Shown in pieces: positions 12,703 through 22,199 of a stretch of 40,019 bases of DNA. Every line of letters starts with the position of its first letter. Position 1 is the stretch's first letter. The stretch comes from an uncultured Alphaproteobacteria bacterium (lineage in GTDB: Bacteria; Pseudomonadota; Alphaproteobacteria; Methylaequorales; Methylaequoraceae): the NCBI GenBank assembly GCA_902530985.1, contig CACACI010000010.1:1-40019 (forward strand). The letters are read 5' to 3'. The notes beneath the pieces are model-generated. The model ran no database searches and was not told the DNA's origin. It saw only the letters and a program-made list of their open reading frames with translations. Made by a program: the position numbers and the translations under genes.

Positions 12703-13503
12703 GTGAGAGTTGGTTTATTAGCAGAAAAAATTGGTATGACTAGGTTTTATGATAAGTATAAAATCAATCACTCAGTTACAGTGCTTCAGGTTAAAGAATG
12801 CAAAGTAGCTTGTATTAAAAGTTCAGAAAAGCATGGTTATAATTCAGTTACTTTAACTCATGGTATTACAAACAAGTCTATAAGCAAACCATTTAAGGGT
12901 TTCTTAAAAATTAATAATTTAAAGGCTTTTTCTAAATGTAAAGAATTTAGGGTAAGTAATATAAATGACATGAAAGTTGGTGATAATATTGATGTCTCTA
13001 ACTTTAGTATTGGCCAATACATAGACGTTACTTCGAATTCTAAAGGCAAAGGATTTGCAGGTGGTATGAAAAGGCATAATTTTTCTGGTAATAGAGCAAC
13101 TCACGGTGTTTCTATTTCTCACAGGTCGCATGGTTCAACTGGACAATGTCAAGACCCAGGTAAGGTGTTCAAAGGCAAAAAAATGGCTGGAAGACTTGGT
13201 AATAAAAAAGTTACAATACAAAATCTTAAATTATTAAATATCGATATCGAAAATAATCTTTTGATTGTTAAGGGCGCAGTTCCAGGACATAAAGGATCAA
13301 TTATAACTGTTTTAGATTCTGTTAAGAATAAACAAGATAAAAAAAATAATAAAATCGAAGAAAAATCTGCAAAGATGGAAGAAAAAACTTCAAAGACTGA
13401 TGACAAAGTTAGCAAAGTCGAAGAATCTAAAAACAATCAAACAGATCAAGTTTCTTTAGCTCCTAAAAATGAAAATGAACAATCAGAACCTGAGAAAAAG
13501 TAA
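12703..13503 (+). CDS. rplC: 50S ribosomal protein L3 with long charged C-terminal tail
   Basis: L3, an early 23S rRNA-binding protein near the peptidyl-transferase centre. The start is GTG at 12703, preceded by AAGGAAGAA; the resulting MRVGLLAEKIGMTR matches the family N-terminus. The core (to about residue 206) contains GQCQDPGKVFKGKKMAGRLG; Gln150 corresponds to the position methylated by PrmB in E. coli. The protein is 266 aa against about 209 in E. coli. The excess is a C-terminal tail (207-266) made almost only of Lys, Glu, Asn, Ser, Asp and Gln, with repeats such as EEKSAKMEEKTSK, and predicted to be disordered. The reading frame is clean and rplD starts 5 bp later. Confidence 0.96.
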   Translation: MRVGLLAEKIGMTRFYDKYKINHSVTVLQVKECKVACIKSSEKHGYNSVTLTHGITNKSISKPFKGFLKINNLKAFSKCKEFRVSNINDMKVGDNIDVSNFSIGQYIDVTSNSKGKGFAGGMKRHNFSGNRATHGVSISHRSHGSTGQCQDPGKVFKGKKMAGRLGNKKVTIQNLKLLNIDIENNLLIVKGAVPGHKGSIITVLDSVKNKQDKKNNKIEEKSAKMEEKTSKTDDKVSKVEESKNNQTDQVSLAPKNENEQSEPEKK

Positions 13504-13508
13504 AAAAA

Positions 13509-14132
13509 ATGAAAGAAAAGATCAATAGTTTAGATAATAAAACAGTCAAAGAAATTGACCTTGATAAGAATATATTTGGAATAGATATAAAAGATGAAAT
13601 TATACATCGTATGGTAAGGTATCAGTTAGCAAAAAGAAGAAGTGGAAATCACAAAACAAAAGGTATATCAGAAATTTCTGGTACGACAAAAAAACCTTTT
13701 AAACAAAAGGGTACAGGTAGTGCACGTCAAGGAAGTAAGAGATCTCCTCAAATGAGAGGTGGGGCAGTAATTTTTGGTCCACAAGTTAGGTCACATTCTC
13801 ATAAGTTGCCAAAAAGAATCAAGAAATTAGCCTTAAAAATGGTTTTATCAAAAAAATTTAAAGATGGAAAATTAAAAATTCTCAGTGAATTAAAGATCTC
13901 AAAACCAAAGACAAGCCTTTTTAAAAATAAACTTAGTAATTTGAAAATTGATTCTGCTCTATTTATAGATCACACGGAACTAGATAAAAACTTTTTTATT
14001 GCTTCTAAAAACGTTCCAAAAATTGACGTGCTACCTCTAGTTGGGATAAATGTATATGATATTTTGAAAAGGGAATATCTAATCTTTTCTGAAAAAGCTG
14101 TAAGTGGTATCCATGAAAGGTTAGGAAAATGA
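13509..14132 (+). CDS. rplD: 50S ribosomal protein L4
   Basis: L4, which lines the peptide exit tunnel, 207 aa, normal length. The conserved tunnel-loop region KQKGTGSARQGSKRSPQMRGG is followed by GPQVRSHSHKLPKR. The stop TGA overlaps the rplW start in an ATGA junction, implying coupled translation. In E. coli L4 also regulates the S10 operon; nothing in this sequence shows such control. Confidence 0.96.
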   Translation: MKEKINSLDNKTVKEIDLDKNIFGIDIKDEIIHRMVRYQLAKRRSGNHKTKGISEISGTTKKPFKQKGTGSARQGSKRSPQMRGGAVIFGPQVRSHSHKLPKRIKKLALKMVLSKKFKDGKLKILSELKISKPKTSLFKNKLSNLKIDSALFIDHTELDKNFFIASKNVPKIDVLPLVGINVYDILKREYLIFSEKAVSGIHERLGK

Positions 14133-14434
14133 AAACATTATCAACACAAAAAATGTTTGAAATTATCAGAAACCCGCTTGTATCAGAAAAATCAACCTTT
14201 GTGTCTCAATTTAATTATTATGTTTTCAAGGTTTCACCAAAATCTAGTAAACCAGAAATCAAGCAAGCTGTAGAAAAACTATTTAATGTAAAAGTAATTT
14301 CAGTTAATACATTAAATCAAGATGGAAAAATAAAAAAATTTAGAAATATTAAAGGAAAAAGACCTGATTTTAAAAAAGCATTCGTAAAACTCGCAGAGGG
14401 GAATACAATTGATGCAAGTGTTGAGGTAAAATAA
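14129..14434 (+). CDS. rplW: 50S ribosomal protein L23
   Basis: L23, 101 aa, at the exit-tunnel rim where trigger factor and SRP dock. It contains the family opening [11 protein letters not shown] and the [18 protein letters not shown] stretch. The start overlaps rplD by 4 bp; rplB begins 4 bp after the stop. The length is usual. Confidence 0.95.
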   Translation: MKTLSTQKMFEIIRNPLVSEKSTFVSQFNYYVFKVSPKSSKPEIKQAVEKLFNVKVISVNTLNQDGKIKKFRNIKGKRPDFKKAFVKLAEGNTIDASVEVK

Positions 14435-14438
14435 AGAT

Positions 14439-15263
14439 ATGGCTTTAAAAAAATATAAACCAAATACTGCAGGCCAGAGGGGTCTTGTATTAACTGAAAG
14501 AAGTGAATTACATAAAGGAAGCCCTTTCAAAAAACTCACTAAAGGTTTAACAAAAAGTGGAGGAAGAAATAATTTTGGCCATCTTACCTCAAGACGTCAG
14601 GGTGGAGGCCATAAAAGGAAATATAGAATTATAGATTTTAAAAGAAATATTCTAGACAAAGAAGCTAAGGTTGAAAGAATTGAATATGATCCTAACAGAA
14701 CAGCTAATATAGCTCTTATAAAGTATGATAACGATGTTTATTCATATATTATTTCTCCACAAAATTTAAAGATTGGAGACAAGTTGATTTCATCTGAAAA
14801 AGCTGAAATAAAAACAGGCAATTGTATGCAGTTAAAAAATATTCCAACGGATACTCTCATACATAATATTGAAATGAAACCAGGTAAAGGTGGACAACTC
14901 AATAGGTCTGCTGGAACTTATAGTCAACTAATTGGTAAAGACGCTGAATATGCTCAAATAAAATTATCCTCTGGAGAAATAAGAATGATTCGAGTTGAAT
15001 GTAGAGCGACAATAGGAATGGTATCAAACCCAGATAACAAAAATATAAAACTTGGTAAAGCAGGAAGAAAAAGATGGATGGGTATAAGGCCAGTTGTTAG
15101 AGGTGTGGCAATGAATCCAGTAGATCATCCCCACGGTGGTGGTGAAGGTAGAACTTCTGGAGGAAGAAACCCTGTTTCTAGAAAAGGTTTTTCAGCAAAA
15201 GGTAAAAAAACAAGAAAAAATAAAAGAACAGATAAATATATTTTAAGAAGAGGTAAGAAATAA
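14439..15263 (+). CDS. rplB: 50S ribosomal protein L2
   Basis: L2, needed for subunit association and peptidyl transfer, 274 aa (E. coli 273). The conserved [17 protein letters not shown] segment and the C-terminal [20 protein letters not shown] loop, with its functionally important His, are intact. The stop and the rpsS start share a base (TAATG). Confidence 0.98.
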   Translation: MALKKYKPNTAGQRGLVLTERSELHKGSPFKKLTKGLTKSGGRNNFGHLTSRRQGGGHKRKYRIIDFKRNILDKEAKVERIEYDPNRTANIALIKYDNDVYSYIISPQNLKIGDKLISSEKAEIKTGNCMQLKNIPTDTLIHNIEMKPGKGGQLNRSAGTYSQLIGKDAEYAQIKLSSGEIRMIRVECRATIGMVSNPDNKNIKLGKAGRKRWMGIRPVVRGVAMNPVDHPHGGGEGRTSGGRNPVSRKGFSAKGKKTRKNKRTDKYILRRGKK

Positions 15264-15535
15264 TGTCTAGATCAGTTTGGAAAGGTCCATTTGTAGATAT
15301 GTATTTGATCAAAAAAGCAGAGTCTGTTAAAAGTTCTGGTAGAAATGATGTTATAAAAACATGGTCTAGAAGGTCAACGATCCTTCCTGAATTTGTTGGC
15401 TTAACGTTCGGGGTTCATAATGGCAAAAAACATATTCCTGTAACTGTAAGTGAGAATATGGTTGGGCATAAATTTGGAGAATTCTCTCCAACTAGGACAT
15501 ATAAAGGGCATAATGCTGATAAAAAAACAACTTAA
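15263..15535 (+). CDS. rpsS: 30S ribosomal protein S19
   Basis: S19, a 30S head protein, 90 aa. It begins [20 protein letters not shown] and has the family segments [20 protein letters not shown] and [16 protein letters not shown]. It shares one base with rplB; 22 bp separate it from rplV. Confidence 0.97.
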   Translation: MSRSVWKGPFVDMYLIKKAESVKSSGRNDVIKTWSRRSTILPEFVGLTFGVHNGKKHIPVTVSENMVGHKFGEFSPTRTYKGHNADKKTT

Positions 15536-15557
15536 TTAAGATAAATTGAATTGAAAT

Positions 15558-15986
15558 ATGACAGAAGAAACACAAAAAGTAGATAATTTGGTAGTCAAAG
15601 CAATAGGCAAGTCAATCAAATCTAGCCCAAGGAAGGCTAATTTAACTCTAGGTCTAATAAGAGGCTTAAAGGTTGAAAAAGCTATAAACAATCTTGAATT
15701 TTCACGAAAAAGAGTCTCATTGGAAATCCTAAAAATCTTAAAATCTGCAATATCTAATGCAGAAAATAATCATCAGTTAGATATTGATAAACTTTTTGTA
15801 AAGGAAGCTAGTGTTGGTAAATCAATGGTTCTCAAAAGATTCAGACCTAGAGCAAGAGGAAGATCTGGAAAAATACTCAAAACCTTTTCAAGGATTAAAA
15901 TTGAAGTTCAAGAAAAAGAAGTTGCTAAAGTAAAAAAGGAAGAAATTAAAGATACAAAGAAAGAAGAGAATGGGTCAAAAAACTAA
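15558..15986 (+). CDS. rplV: 50S ribosomal protein L22 with charged C-terminal tail
   Basis: L22, whose beta-hairpin lines the exit tunnel. The core is recognisable from [12 protein letters not shown] to the hairpin [16 protein letters not shown] (residues 93-108). The protein is 142 aa against about 110 in E. coli: a short N-terminal extension of about 10 residues and a Lys/Glu-rich tail (118-142). The last 17 bp overlap the start of rpsC in another frame, so the tail end and the S3 start share DNA. Confidence 0.95.
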   Translation: MTEETQKVDNLVVKAIGKSIKSSPRKANLTLGLIRGLKVEKAINNLEFSRKRVSLEILKILKSAISNAENNHQLDIDKLFVKEASVGKSMVLKRFRPRARGRSGKILKTFSRIKIEVQEKEVAKVKKEEIKDTKKEENGSKN

Positions 15987-16662
15987 TCCTATAGGCCTTA
16001 GGCTGGGCATAATTAGATCGTGGGAATCGCGATGGTTTTCTGAGAAGGGATACTCGCAATTATTGCAAGAAGATATAAGTTTAAGGAGATACTTAATCAA
16101 AAGGCTAAGTTCCGCTGGTATTTCCAAGATCGTTATCGAAAGGCCAGCAAAGCTTGCTAACATAATTTTATATACTTCAAGACCAGGAGTTATAATTGGA
16201 AAAAAAGGAGCTGACATTGAAAAGTTAAAAATGGAGGTAAACAAGATTGTAAGTGGTGAAGTTAATATCAATATTGTTGAGATTAAAAAACCAGAATTGG
16301 ATTCTCAACTAGTAGCAGATAATATAGCGCAACAATTAGAAAAAAGAGTTGCTTTTAGAAGAGCTATGAAAAGGGCTGTTCAATCAGCCATGCGACTAGG
16401 CGCTGAGGGAATAAGAGTTAATTGCAGTGGAAGGCTCGGTGGGGCTGAAATTGCGAGAACAGAGTGGTATAGAGAAGGAAGAGTGCCGTTGCATACTCTT
16501 AGAGCAGATGTTGATTATGGAGTTTCTCGAGCAAACACCACTTACGGAATCTGTGGTGTTAAAGTTTGGATATTTAAAGGTGAAAAATTTGATAAAAATA
16601 ACAACGAATCTGATGCAGAGCCTAAAATATCTAATGAAGAATTAAAGAAAGTTGATAATTAG
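15970..16662 (+). CDS. rpsC: 30S ribosomal protein S3
   Basis: S3, an mRNA-entry protein of the 30S head, 230 aa. The start at 15970 overlaps rplV by 17 bp but is fixed by the conserved N-terminus [20 protein letters not shown]. The KH domain motif [14 protein letters not shown] lies near residues 76-89, and the C-terminal domain has [20 protein letters not shown]. The last 20 residues are acidic and variable. rplP follows after 5 bp. Confidence 0.97.
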   Translation: MGQKTNPIGLRLGIIRSWESRWFSEKGYSQLLQEDISLRRYLIKRLSSAGISKIVIERPAKLANIILYTSRPGVIIGKKGADIEKLKMEVNKIVSGEVNINIVEIKKPELDSQLVADNIAQQLEKRVAFRRAMKRAVQSAMRLGAEGIRVNCSGRLGGAEIARTEWYREGRVPLHTLRADVDYGVSRANTTYGICGVKVWIFKGEKFDKNNNESDAEPKISNEELKKVDN

Positions 16663-16667
16663 GAAAA

Positions 16668-17081
16668 ATGTTACAACCAAAAAAACCAAAATATAGAAAG
16701 CAGTTTAAAGGTAGGATGCACGGAGTCTCTAAAGGTGGAAATTTCTTAAACTTTGGATCTTTTGGTCTAAAAGCACTAACACCTGCAAGAATTACTTCAA
16801 GACAGATAGAATCAGCCAGAAGATGTATCTCAAGACATCTCAAAAGATCAGGAAGAGTTTGGATTAGAATATTTCCAGATGTCCCAGTTTCAAAAAAACC
16901 GGCTGAAGTAAGACAAGGTAAAGGAAAGGGTGCTGTAGAATTTTGGGCAGCCAAAGTTAAACCTGGAAAAATATTGTTTGAAATTGACGGTGTTCCAAAA
17001 AATTTAGCAGTAGAAGCTTTTGATTTAGCATCTGCCAAACTCCCTAATAAAACTAAATTTGTTACAAGGTTAGGTTCTTAA
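16668..17081 (+). CDS. rplP: 50S ribosomal protein L16
   Basis: L16, which helps place A-site tRNA, 137 aa, normal length. It begins [19 protein letters not shown] and carries [20 protein letters not shown] followed by [18 protein letters not shown]. The stop overlaps the rpmC start by one base (TAATG). Confidence 0.97.
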   Translation: MLQPKKPKYRKQFKGRMHGVSKGGNFLNFGSFGLKALTPARITSRQIESARRCISRHLKRSGRVWIRIFPDVPVSKKPAEVRQGKGKGAVEFWAAKVKPGKILFEIDGVPKNLAVEAFDLASAKLPNKTKFVTRLGS

Positions 17082-17284
17082 TGGATAAATATTCTGAATT
17101 AGTAAAATTAGATCCTAAAGAATTAAAAGAAAAAATAAATCTTTTAAGGAAAGAATCTTTAAACCTCAGGTTTCAGAGAAGTTCTGGTCAGTTAGAAAAA
17201 ACAGCCAGAATTCCAAATGTTAGAAAACAAATTGCAAGATTAAAGACAGCACTTAATTTTATTGATAAAAGGAAAAAGGTATAA
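17081..17284 (+). CDS. rpmC: 50S ribosomal protein L29
   Basis: L29, a small helical-hairpin protein at the exit-tunnel rim beside L23, 67 aa. The family pattern ELKEKINLLRKESLNLRFQR, then GQLEKTARIPNVRKQIARLK, is clear. It sits in the standard place between L16 and S17, sharing one base with rplP; rpsQ starts 3 bp after the stop. Confidence 0.95.
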   Translation: MDKYSELVKLDPKELKEKINLLRKESLNLRFQRSSGQLEKTARIPNVRKQIARLKTALNFIDKRKKV

Positions 17285-17287
17285 ATT

Positions 17288-17515
17288 ATGCCAAAAAGAG
17301 TTTTAAGAGGAATTGTAGTTGCCGACAAAGCAGATAAGACTATTACAGTTAAGGTTAGCAGAAAGGTTATGCATCCAGTTTATAAGAAATACATTAACAG
17401 ATCTAAAAAGTATTCGGTTCACGATGAATCTAATAAATTTAAGATAGGTCAGCTTGTTTCAATTCAAGAAAACAAACCTATATCAAAAACAAAAAAATGG
17501 ATCGTAATAAATTAG
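17288..17515 (+). CDS. rpsQ: 30S ribosomal protein S17
   Basis: S17, an early-binding OB-fold protein of the 30S body, 75 aa. It begins [20 protein letters not shown] and has the [21 protein letters not shown] and ISKTKKW family segments. It lies between rpmC and rplN with spacers of 3 and 8 bp. Confidence 0.95.
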   Translation: MPKRVLRGIVVADKADKTITVKVSRKVMHPVYKKYINRSKKYSVHDESNKFKIGQLVSIQENKPISKTKKWIVIN

Positions 17516-17523
17516 GATAAAAA

Positions 17524-17892
17524 ATGATACAAATGCAATCAACATTATTAGTAGCTGATAACTCTGGAGCAAAAAAAATTCAATGTATTAAAGTTCTTGG
17601 TGGGTCAAAAAGAAGGTTTGCTTCTGTTGGAGATATTATTGTGATTACGGTTAAGGATGCGATACCTAGAGGTAAAGTAAAAAAAGGAGAGATTCATAAA
17701 GCAGTAATCGTTAGAACTGCAAAAGATGTGTATAGATCTGATGGATCATCAATAAGATTTGATAGAAATGCTGCAGTTTTAATAAATAATAATGGTGAAC
17801 CATTAGGAACCAGAATTTTTGGTCCAGTTACCAGAGAATTAAGAGCAAAGAAGTATATGAAAATTATTTCTTTAGCACCGGAGGTTTTATAA
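17524..17892 (+). CDS. rplN: 50S ribosomal protein L14
   Basis: L14, at the subunit interface and the binding partner of RsfS, 122 aa, the standard length. It begins [20 protein letters not shown] and contains [22 protein letters not shown] and [13 protein letters not shown]. It is directly followed by rplX with no spacer. Confidence 0.97.
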   Translation: MIQMQSTLLVADNSGAKKIQCIKVLGGSKRRFASVGDIIVITVKDAIPRGKVKKGEIHKAVIVRTAKDVYRSDGSSIRFDRNAAVLINNNGEPLGTRIFGPVTRELRAKKYMKIISLAPEVL

Positions 17893-18216
17893 ATGGCTGC
17901 TAAAATAAAAAAAGGTGATAGTGTCTTTATATTATCAGGTAAAGATAAAGGAAAAACTGGAAAGGTTCTAAAAGTCTTAAAAAAAAATAATCTGCAAGAC
18001 AAAGCTATTGTTGAAGGTGCAAACATTGTTAAAAAACATACAAAACAAAGTGCAACTCAAAAAGGTGGTATAGAGAGTGTTGAGATGCCTATATATATAT
18101 GCAAGTTGTCTCTTCTTGACCCAAAGACCTCAAAACCATCAAGAGTTGGGTTTAAGTTTTTGAAAGATGGAAAAAAAGTACGATTTGCAAAAAAATCTGG
18201 GGAAACATTAAATTAA
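17893..18216 (+). CDS. rplX: 50S ribosomal protein L24
   Basis: L24, an assembly initiator of the 50S subunit, 107 aa. The KOW motif is visible as KKGDSVFILSGKDKGKTGKV (residues 5-24), followed by GANIVKKHTK. The ATG comes immediately after the rplN stop, in an AGGTTTTATAA context, so translation is probably coupled. rplE starts 6 bp after the stop. Confidence 0.95.
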   Translation: MAAKIKKGDSVFILSGKDKGKTGKVLKVLKKNNLQDKAIVEGANIVKKHTKQSATQKGGIESVEMPIYICKLSLLDPKTSKPSRVGFKFLKDGKKVRFAKKSGETLN

Positions 18217-18222
18217 ATTGAT

Positions 18223-18762
18223 ATGGCAAGATTAGGGGAAAAATATAATTCTCATATTAGAGAAGAACTTAAGGGTAAATTTAGTCTAAAAAATATCTTT
18301 GAAGTTCCAAAGTTGGAGAAGATTGTTGTAAATATAGGAGTTGGAGAATCGGTTTCTGATTCTAAAATTATAAATAATGCAATTGAAGATTTAAAATTAA
18401 TTACTGGTCAAAAACCGATAATAACCAAAGCAAAGAAATCAATAGCGGGATTTAAATTGAGAAAGGGGCTTAGTATTGGATGTAAAGTTACATTAAGAAA
18501 AAAAAGAATGTATGAATTTTTGGATAGATTGATTTTTATAGCATTGCCAAGAGTCAGAGATTTTAAAGGATTGTCAAAGAAATCTTTTGATGGATCTGGT
18601 AATTATTCTATAGGAATTAAAGAGCAGATCATTTTCCCTGAAATCAATTATGACAAAATTGATAAAGTAAGGGGAATGGATATAACAATAATAACTACAA
18701 CTAAAAATGAAGATCATGCTTATGAACTTCTCAAAAGCTTTAACCTACCATTTAGAGATTAA
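18223..18762 (+). CDS. rplE: 50S ribosomal protein L5
   Basis: L5, the 5S rRNA-binding protein of the central protuberance, 179 aa, identical in length to E. coli. Conserved blocks are [29 protein letters not shown] and [16 protein letters not shown], with GMDITIITT near the C-terminus. It lies 6 bp after rplX; a TTAAGGAG ribosome site follows for rpsN. Confidence 0.97.
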   Translation: MARLGEKYNSHIREELKGKFSLKNIFEVPKLEKIVVNIGVGESVSDSKIINNAIEDLKLITGQKPIITKAKKSIAGFKLRKGLSIGCKVTLRKKRMYEFLDRLIFIALPRVRDFKGLSKKSFDGSGNYSIGIKEQIIFPEINYDKIDKVRGMDITIITTTKNEDHAYELLKSFNLPFRD

Positions 18763-18771
18763 GGAGCATTT

Positions 18772-19077
18772 ATGTCAAAACTTAGTATTATTGAAAGAAA
18801 TAAAAAGAGAATTAAAATGTATAATAAATTCAAAGCTAGACACAACAAACTTTTAAAACTAGCAAATAACAAAAGATTAAGTCCTGATGAACAGTTTAAA
18901 GCTAGATTACAACTATCTAAAATTCCTCGAAATGCTTCAAAGGTAAGAATAAGAAATAGATGTGAGCTAACTGGAAGAGCAAGAGGAGTATATAGAAAAT
19001 TTAAATTATCAAGAATAGCTTTTCGAGAATTGGCCGCAATTGGTCAAATTCCGGGAATAACAAAATCAAGCTGGTAG
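18772..19077 (+). CDS. rpsN: 30S ribosomal protein S14, zinc-free long form
   Basis: S14, a 30S head protein, 101 aa. It is the long form that lacks the CXXC zinc ribbon; the C-terminal core reads [17 protein letters not shown] then GITKSSW. This is the version usual in Alphaproteobacteria. The start follows AAGGAG; rpsH begins 21 bp after the stop, behind GAAAGGATAAGG. Confidence 0.96.
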   Translation: MSKLSIIERNKKRIKMYNKFKARHNKLLKLANNKRLSPDEQFKARLQLSKIPRNASKVRIRNRCELTGRARGVYRKFKLSRIAFRELAAIGQIPGITKSSW

Positions 19078-19098
19078 ATATAAGAAAGGATAAGGATT

Positions 19099-19497
19099 AT
19101 GAGTTTGTCAGACCCACTCGGTGATATGTTAACTAGGATAAGGAACGGTCAGCTTCGAAAAAAGGATTCAGTTCTCATGCCTGCATCAAGATTTAGAGGC
19201 AACGTATTAGATGTGCTGCACAGGGAAGGTTTTATTAGAGGTTTTAAGAAAATTGAAATAGAAAATCACAAAAATAATTTTCAAATTGAATTAAAGTATG
19301 TTGACGGTGAACCGGTAATAAAAGATATTTCAAGAGTATCTACGCCTGGAAGAAGAGTGTATTCAAAAATAGGAGATCTACAAAGAAATTTTGATGGTCT
19401 AGGAATTTCAATCTTATCCACTTCTAAAGGAGTTCTATCAGATAGCGAAGCTAGAGATGAGAATGTTGGTGGTGAAATCTTATGCAAAGTTTTTTAG
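19099..19497 (+). CDS. rpsH: 30S ribosomal protein S8
   Basis: S8, a primary 16S rRNA-binding protein and in E. coli the translational repressor of the spc operon, 132 aa. It begins MSLSDPLGDMLTRIRNGQ, has VSTPGRRVYSKI, and ends with the conserved GLGISILSTSKGVLSD and GGEILCKVF segments. It lies between rpsN and rplF in standard order. Confidence 0.96.
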   Translation: MSLSDPLGDMLTRIRNGQLRKKDSVLMPASRFRGNVLDVLHREGFIRGFKKIEIENHKNNFQIELKYVDGEPVIKDISRVSTPGRRVYSKIGDLQRNFDGLGISILSTSKGVLSDSEARDENVGGEILCKVF

Positions 19498-19507
19498 GAG
19501 ATAGATG

Positions 19508-20041
19508 ATGTCAAGAAGTGGAAGAATACCAATAAATATCCCAGATAATGCAGAAGTAAAAATAGAAGATAATATTATTTTTGTTAAAGGAAAACTAGGA
19601 GAGTTATCCTTTAACTTCAAATCTAATGCTAAAGTTGAGGTTAAAAACAATTCAATCCATGTTGAAAAGTCGGGAAACTCGATCTTTCATCAAAAAATGT
19701 GGGGAACGGTTAGGTCAAGAATTAGAAATATTGTTGAGGGAGTTTCTGAAGGTTTTATAAAAGAGTTAGAATTAAATGGTGTTGGTTATAAAGCAACTCA
19801 AAAAGGTAAAGTGCTAGAATTATTATTAGGATATTCTCACCCTATAAACTTTGACGTTCCGGATGATTTAAAAATAGAGGTTCCAAAACCAACTTCAATA
19901 AAAATAACAGGAATCGACAAACAAAAGGTTGGCCAAATAGCAGCAAATATAAGGTCATTTAGAAAGCCAGAACCATATAAAGGCAAGGGTATTAAATACA
20001 AAGATGAGATTATAAAAAGAAAAGAAGGAAAGAAAAAATGA
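19508..20041 (+). CDS. rplF: 50S ribosomal protein L6
   Basis: L6, near the factor-binding centre of the 50S subunit, 177 aa. Two ATG codons occur in tandem at 19505 and 19508. I chose 19508: it gives the family start MSRSGRIPI and a better 7-nt distance from the AGGAG at 19496-19500. The C-terminal KPEPYKGKGIKYKDE is diagnostic. The stop TGA overlaps rplR in an ATGA junction. Confidence 0.95.
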   Translation: MSRSGRIPINIPDNAEVKIEDNIIFVKGKLGELSFNFKSNAKVEVKNNSIHVEKSGNSIFHQKMWGTVRSRIRNIVEGVSEGFIKELELNGVGYKATQKGKVLELLLGYSHPINFDVPDDLKIEVPKPTSIKITGIDKQKVGQIAANIRSFRKPEPYKGKGIKYKDEIIKRKEGKKK

Positions 20042-20391
20042 TAACTAAACGTGATTCAAATAAAAAAAGGAGCTTTAGAGTTAGATCTAAAATCAAAATA
20101 AATTCTAATCTAAGATTGTCTGCATTTAGATCTTCAAAACATATATATGTTCAGGTAATTGATGATCAAAATGGTAAAACTTTGCTTTCTGCTTCATCTC
20201 ATGACAAAAAAATCCAAGATCAAAAAGCAAAACCTATGGATATTGCCTTTAAGGTAGGTGAAAAAATAGGAGAATTAATTAAAGAAAAAAAATTTAAGGA
20301 TGGCTTTACTTTTGACAGAGGAAGTTATTTGTATCACGGAAGAATCAAAGAATTAGCTAAAGGGATTAGATCGAAAGGTATCAAATTTTAG
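20038..20391 (+). CDS. rplR: 50S ribosomal protein L18
   Basis: L18, the 5S rRNA-binding partner of L5, 117 aa. Family features are [20 protein letters not shown], the middle SASSHDKK stretch, and the C-terminal [20 protein letters not shown]. It overlaps rplF by 4 bp; rpsE starts 8 bp after the stop. Confidence 0.95.
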   Translation: MITKRDSNKKRSFRVRSKIKINSNLRLSAFRSSKHIYVQVIDDQNGKTLLSASSHDKKIQDQKAKPMDIAFKVGEKIGELIKEKKFKDGFTFDRGSYLYHGRIKELAKGIRSKGIKF

Positions 20392-20399
20392 GAAAAAAA

Positions 20400-21374
20400 A
20401 TGAGTGAAGAAAAAAAAACAAATAAAAATGAAGTTGAAAAAAAAATAACTTCTAAAGTAAAGAAAACAGATGATGATAAATCGCATACGGAAAATAAAAA
20501 TACAAATATTGTTAAAGAGAAAATAACAACAAAAAGTGATATGAATACACCCAACAATATTGAAAAAAAAGAACAATTGTCAAATGTAAAGACACAAGGT
20601 CCAGACAAACCTGAAACTAAAAATGATAATCTCGTTGAACAAACAAAACCATCCTCTGACATAAAAGTTAAGAACGATAAAAACCCTGATGCGCCTCAAG
20701 AAAATAGAATTCTGAAGGATGAAAAAAACACTAAAACACTAACCACTTCCAATAAAAATAATCTTAAACAAAAAAAAACTAATGAATCTGATAATAAGCA
20801 GAATGAATCAAAACAAACTCATTCTGAATCTTATTCTAGAAATCAAGAGCAAGGAGATTATATTGAGAAACTTGTAAGCATTAACAGAGTTGCTAAGGTT
20901 GTTAAAGGTGGTCGACGTTTTAGTTTTGCAGCATTAGTTGTTGTTGGTGATGGCAATGGAATGGCTGGGCATGGGAAAGGGAAAGCCAAAGAAGTTCCTG
21001 AGGCAATTAAAAAAGCTACCGATGAAGCAAAAAATAAAATGATTAGAGTTCCATTAAGACAAGGCCGAACACTTCATCACGATATTAAAGGAAGGTTTGA
21101 TTCCGGAAAAGTTTATTTAAGAAGTGCACCCTCTGGTACTGGTGTAATAGCAGGTGGACCAATGAGAGCAGTATTTGAAGCTCTCGGGATTCAAGACATA
21201 GTAGCTAAATCGGTAGGTACCTCAAACCCACATAATATGATAAGGGCAACTTTCGAAGCTTTAAAATCAGCTTCGTCACCAAAAATAATAGCTGTTAGAA
21301 GAGGTTTGAAGATAAATGATATCACAAAACGCAGAAAAATATCGCAAGGAAGTGGTGAAAATGTCAAAAATTAA
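20400..21374 (+). CDS. rpsE: 30S ribosomal protein S5 with about 150-residue N-terminal extension
   Basis: S5, which shapes the mRNA entry tunnel and decoding fidelity. The true S5 core starts near residue 152 ([20 protein letters not shown]) and includes [20 protein letters not shown] and the C-terminal domain [19 protein letters not shown]. The protein has 324 residues against 167 in E. coli. Residues 1-150 are almost purely Lys, Asn, Glu, Asp, Thr and Ser without hydrophobic segments, so probably disordered. The far start is supported by a TAGGAAAA site 8 bp after rplR and by the absence of any other sensible gene in that stretch. An internal start closer to the core cannot be excluded. 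The 3' end overlaps rpmD by 14 bp. Confidence 0.93.
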   Translation: MSEEKKTNKNEVEKKITSKVKKTDDDKSHTENKNTNIVKEKITTKSDMNTPNNIEKKEQLSNVKTQGPDKPETKNDNLVEQTKPSSDIKVKNDKNPDAPQENRILKDEKNTKTLTTSNKNNLKQKKTNESDNKQNESKQTHSESYSRNQEQGDYIEKLVSINRVAKVVKGGRRFSFAALVVVGDGNGMAGHGKGKAKEVPEAIKKATDEAKNKMIRVPLRQGRTLHHDIKGRFDSGKVYLRSAPSGTGVIAGGPMRAVFEALGIQDIVAKSVGTSNPHNMIRATFEALKSASSPKIIAVRRGLKINDITKRRKISQGSGENVKN

Positions 21375-21543
21375 AATCACACAACTTAAAAGTGCAATTG
21401 GAAGAAAAAATAATCAAAGAGAAATATTAATAAGTCTTGGACTAAATAAAATTAATAGAGAAAGAATATTAGAGAATAATCCGTCAATTACAGGAATGAT
21501 TAAAAAAGTTAAGCATTTAATTAAAGTAGAACAGGTAAAATAA
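21361..21543 (+). CDS. rpmD: 50S ribosomal protein L30
   Basis: L30, a small 50S protein, 60 aa. The frame is open from 21316, but ATG 21361 is chosen because it gives the family start [20 protein letters not shown] and has AAGGAAG about 8 nt upstream. It overlaps rpsE by 14 bp in another frame. The rest (LGLNKINRE, then [13 protein letters not shown]) fits the family. rplO starts one base after the stop. Confidence 0.93.
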   Translation: MSKIKITQLKSAIGRKNNQREILISLGLNKINRERILENNPSITGMIKKVKHLIKVEQVK

Positions 21544-21544
21544 A

Positions 21545-22189
21545 ATGAAACTCAATGAAATTAAACTTGAAGTAAAGCCAAAGAGAAGAAAACGTGTTGC
21601 TAGAGGTATTGGATCTGGAAAAGGAAAGACTGGTGGAAGAGGTATGAAGGGCCAGAAATCAAGAAGTGGAGTTTCAATTAATGGTTTTGAAGGTGGACAA
21701 ATGCCATTACATATGAGAATGCCAAAGCACGGTTTTAAATCAAGAAAGAATACAAATAAAATTGTTCTAAAAACGGATTTAATTAACTTATTGATAGAGA
21801 AAAAAACAATTAAAGAAAACACTAAAGTTACAATCAAGGATCTTGTAGATTGCTCAAGTTTGAAGAAAAATGTTCATATTAAATTTCTTTTAGGTAATAA
21901 ATTAAACAAACCAGTGAATATTGAGGCTCATTCAGCATCAGAATCGGCAAAAAAAGAATTTAAACGTATTGGTGGATCTGTTGATATTGTTAAATTTGTA
22001 AAGGTAAAAAACAAATCTGAAAGAGGAGAAAAAAAATTAAAACATGTAAAAAATAAAAAACCAAAAATATCAAAAGTAGAAAAGACTGATATAAAACAGA
22101 AATCTAATTCTCAATCAAAAGTTAACAAAAATATTAAACTCAAAACTTCAACTACAAAAAAAAATACTAAGCCTACAACAAAAAAATAA
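21545..22189 (+). CDS. rplO: 50S ribosomal protein L15 with Lys-rich C-terminal tail
   Basis: L15, a late-assembly 50S protein. The core is clear: [20 protein letters not shown] and [18 protein letters not shown] at residues 17-65, then the C-terminal domain ending at [10 protein letters not shown] near 154. The total of 214 aa exceeds the E. coli 144; residues 155-214 are a Lys/Asn/Ser/Thr tail that looks disordered and strongly basic. secY starts 10 bp later. Confidence 0.95.
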   Translation: MKLNEIKLEVKPKRRKRVARGIGSGKGKTGGRGMKGQKSRSGVSINGFEGGQMPLHMRMPKHGFKSRKNTNKIVLKTDLINLLIEKKTIKENTKVTIKDLVDCSSLKKNVHIKFLLGNKLNKPVNIEAHSASESAKKEFKRIGGSVDIVKFVKVKNKSERGEKKLKHVKNKKPKISKVEKTDIKQKSNSQSKVNKNIKLKTSTTKKNTKPTTKK

Positions 22190-22199
22190 AACTTAAATT

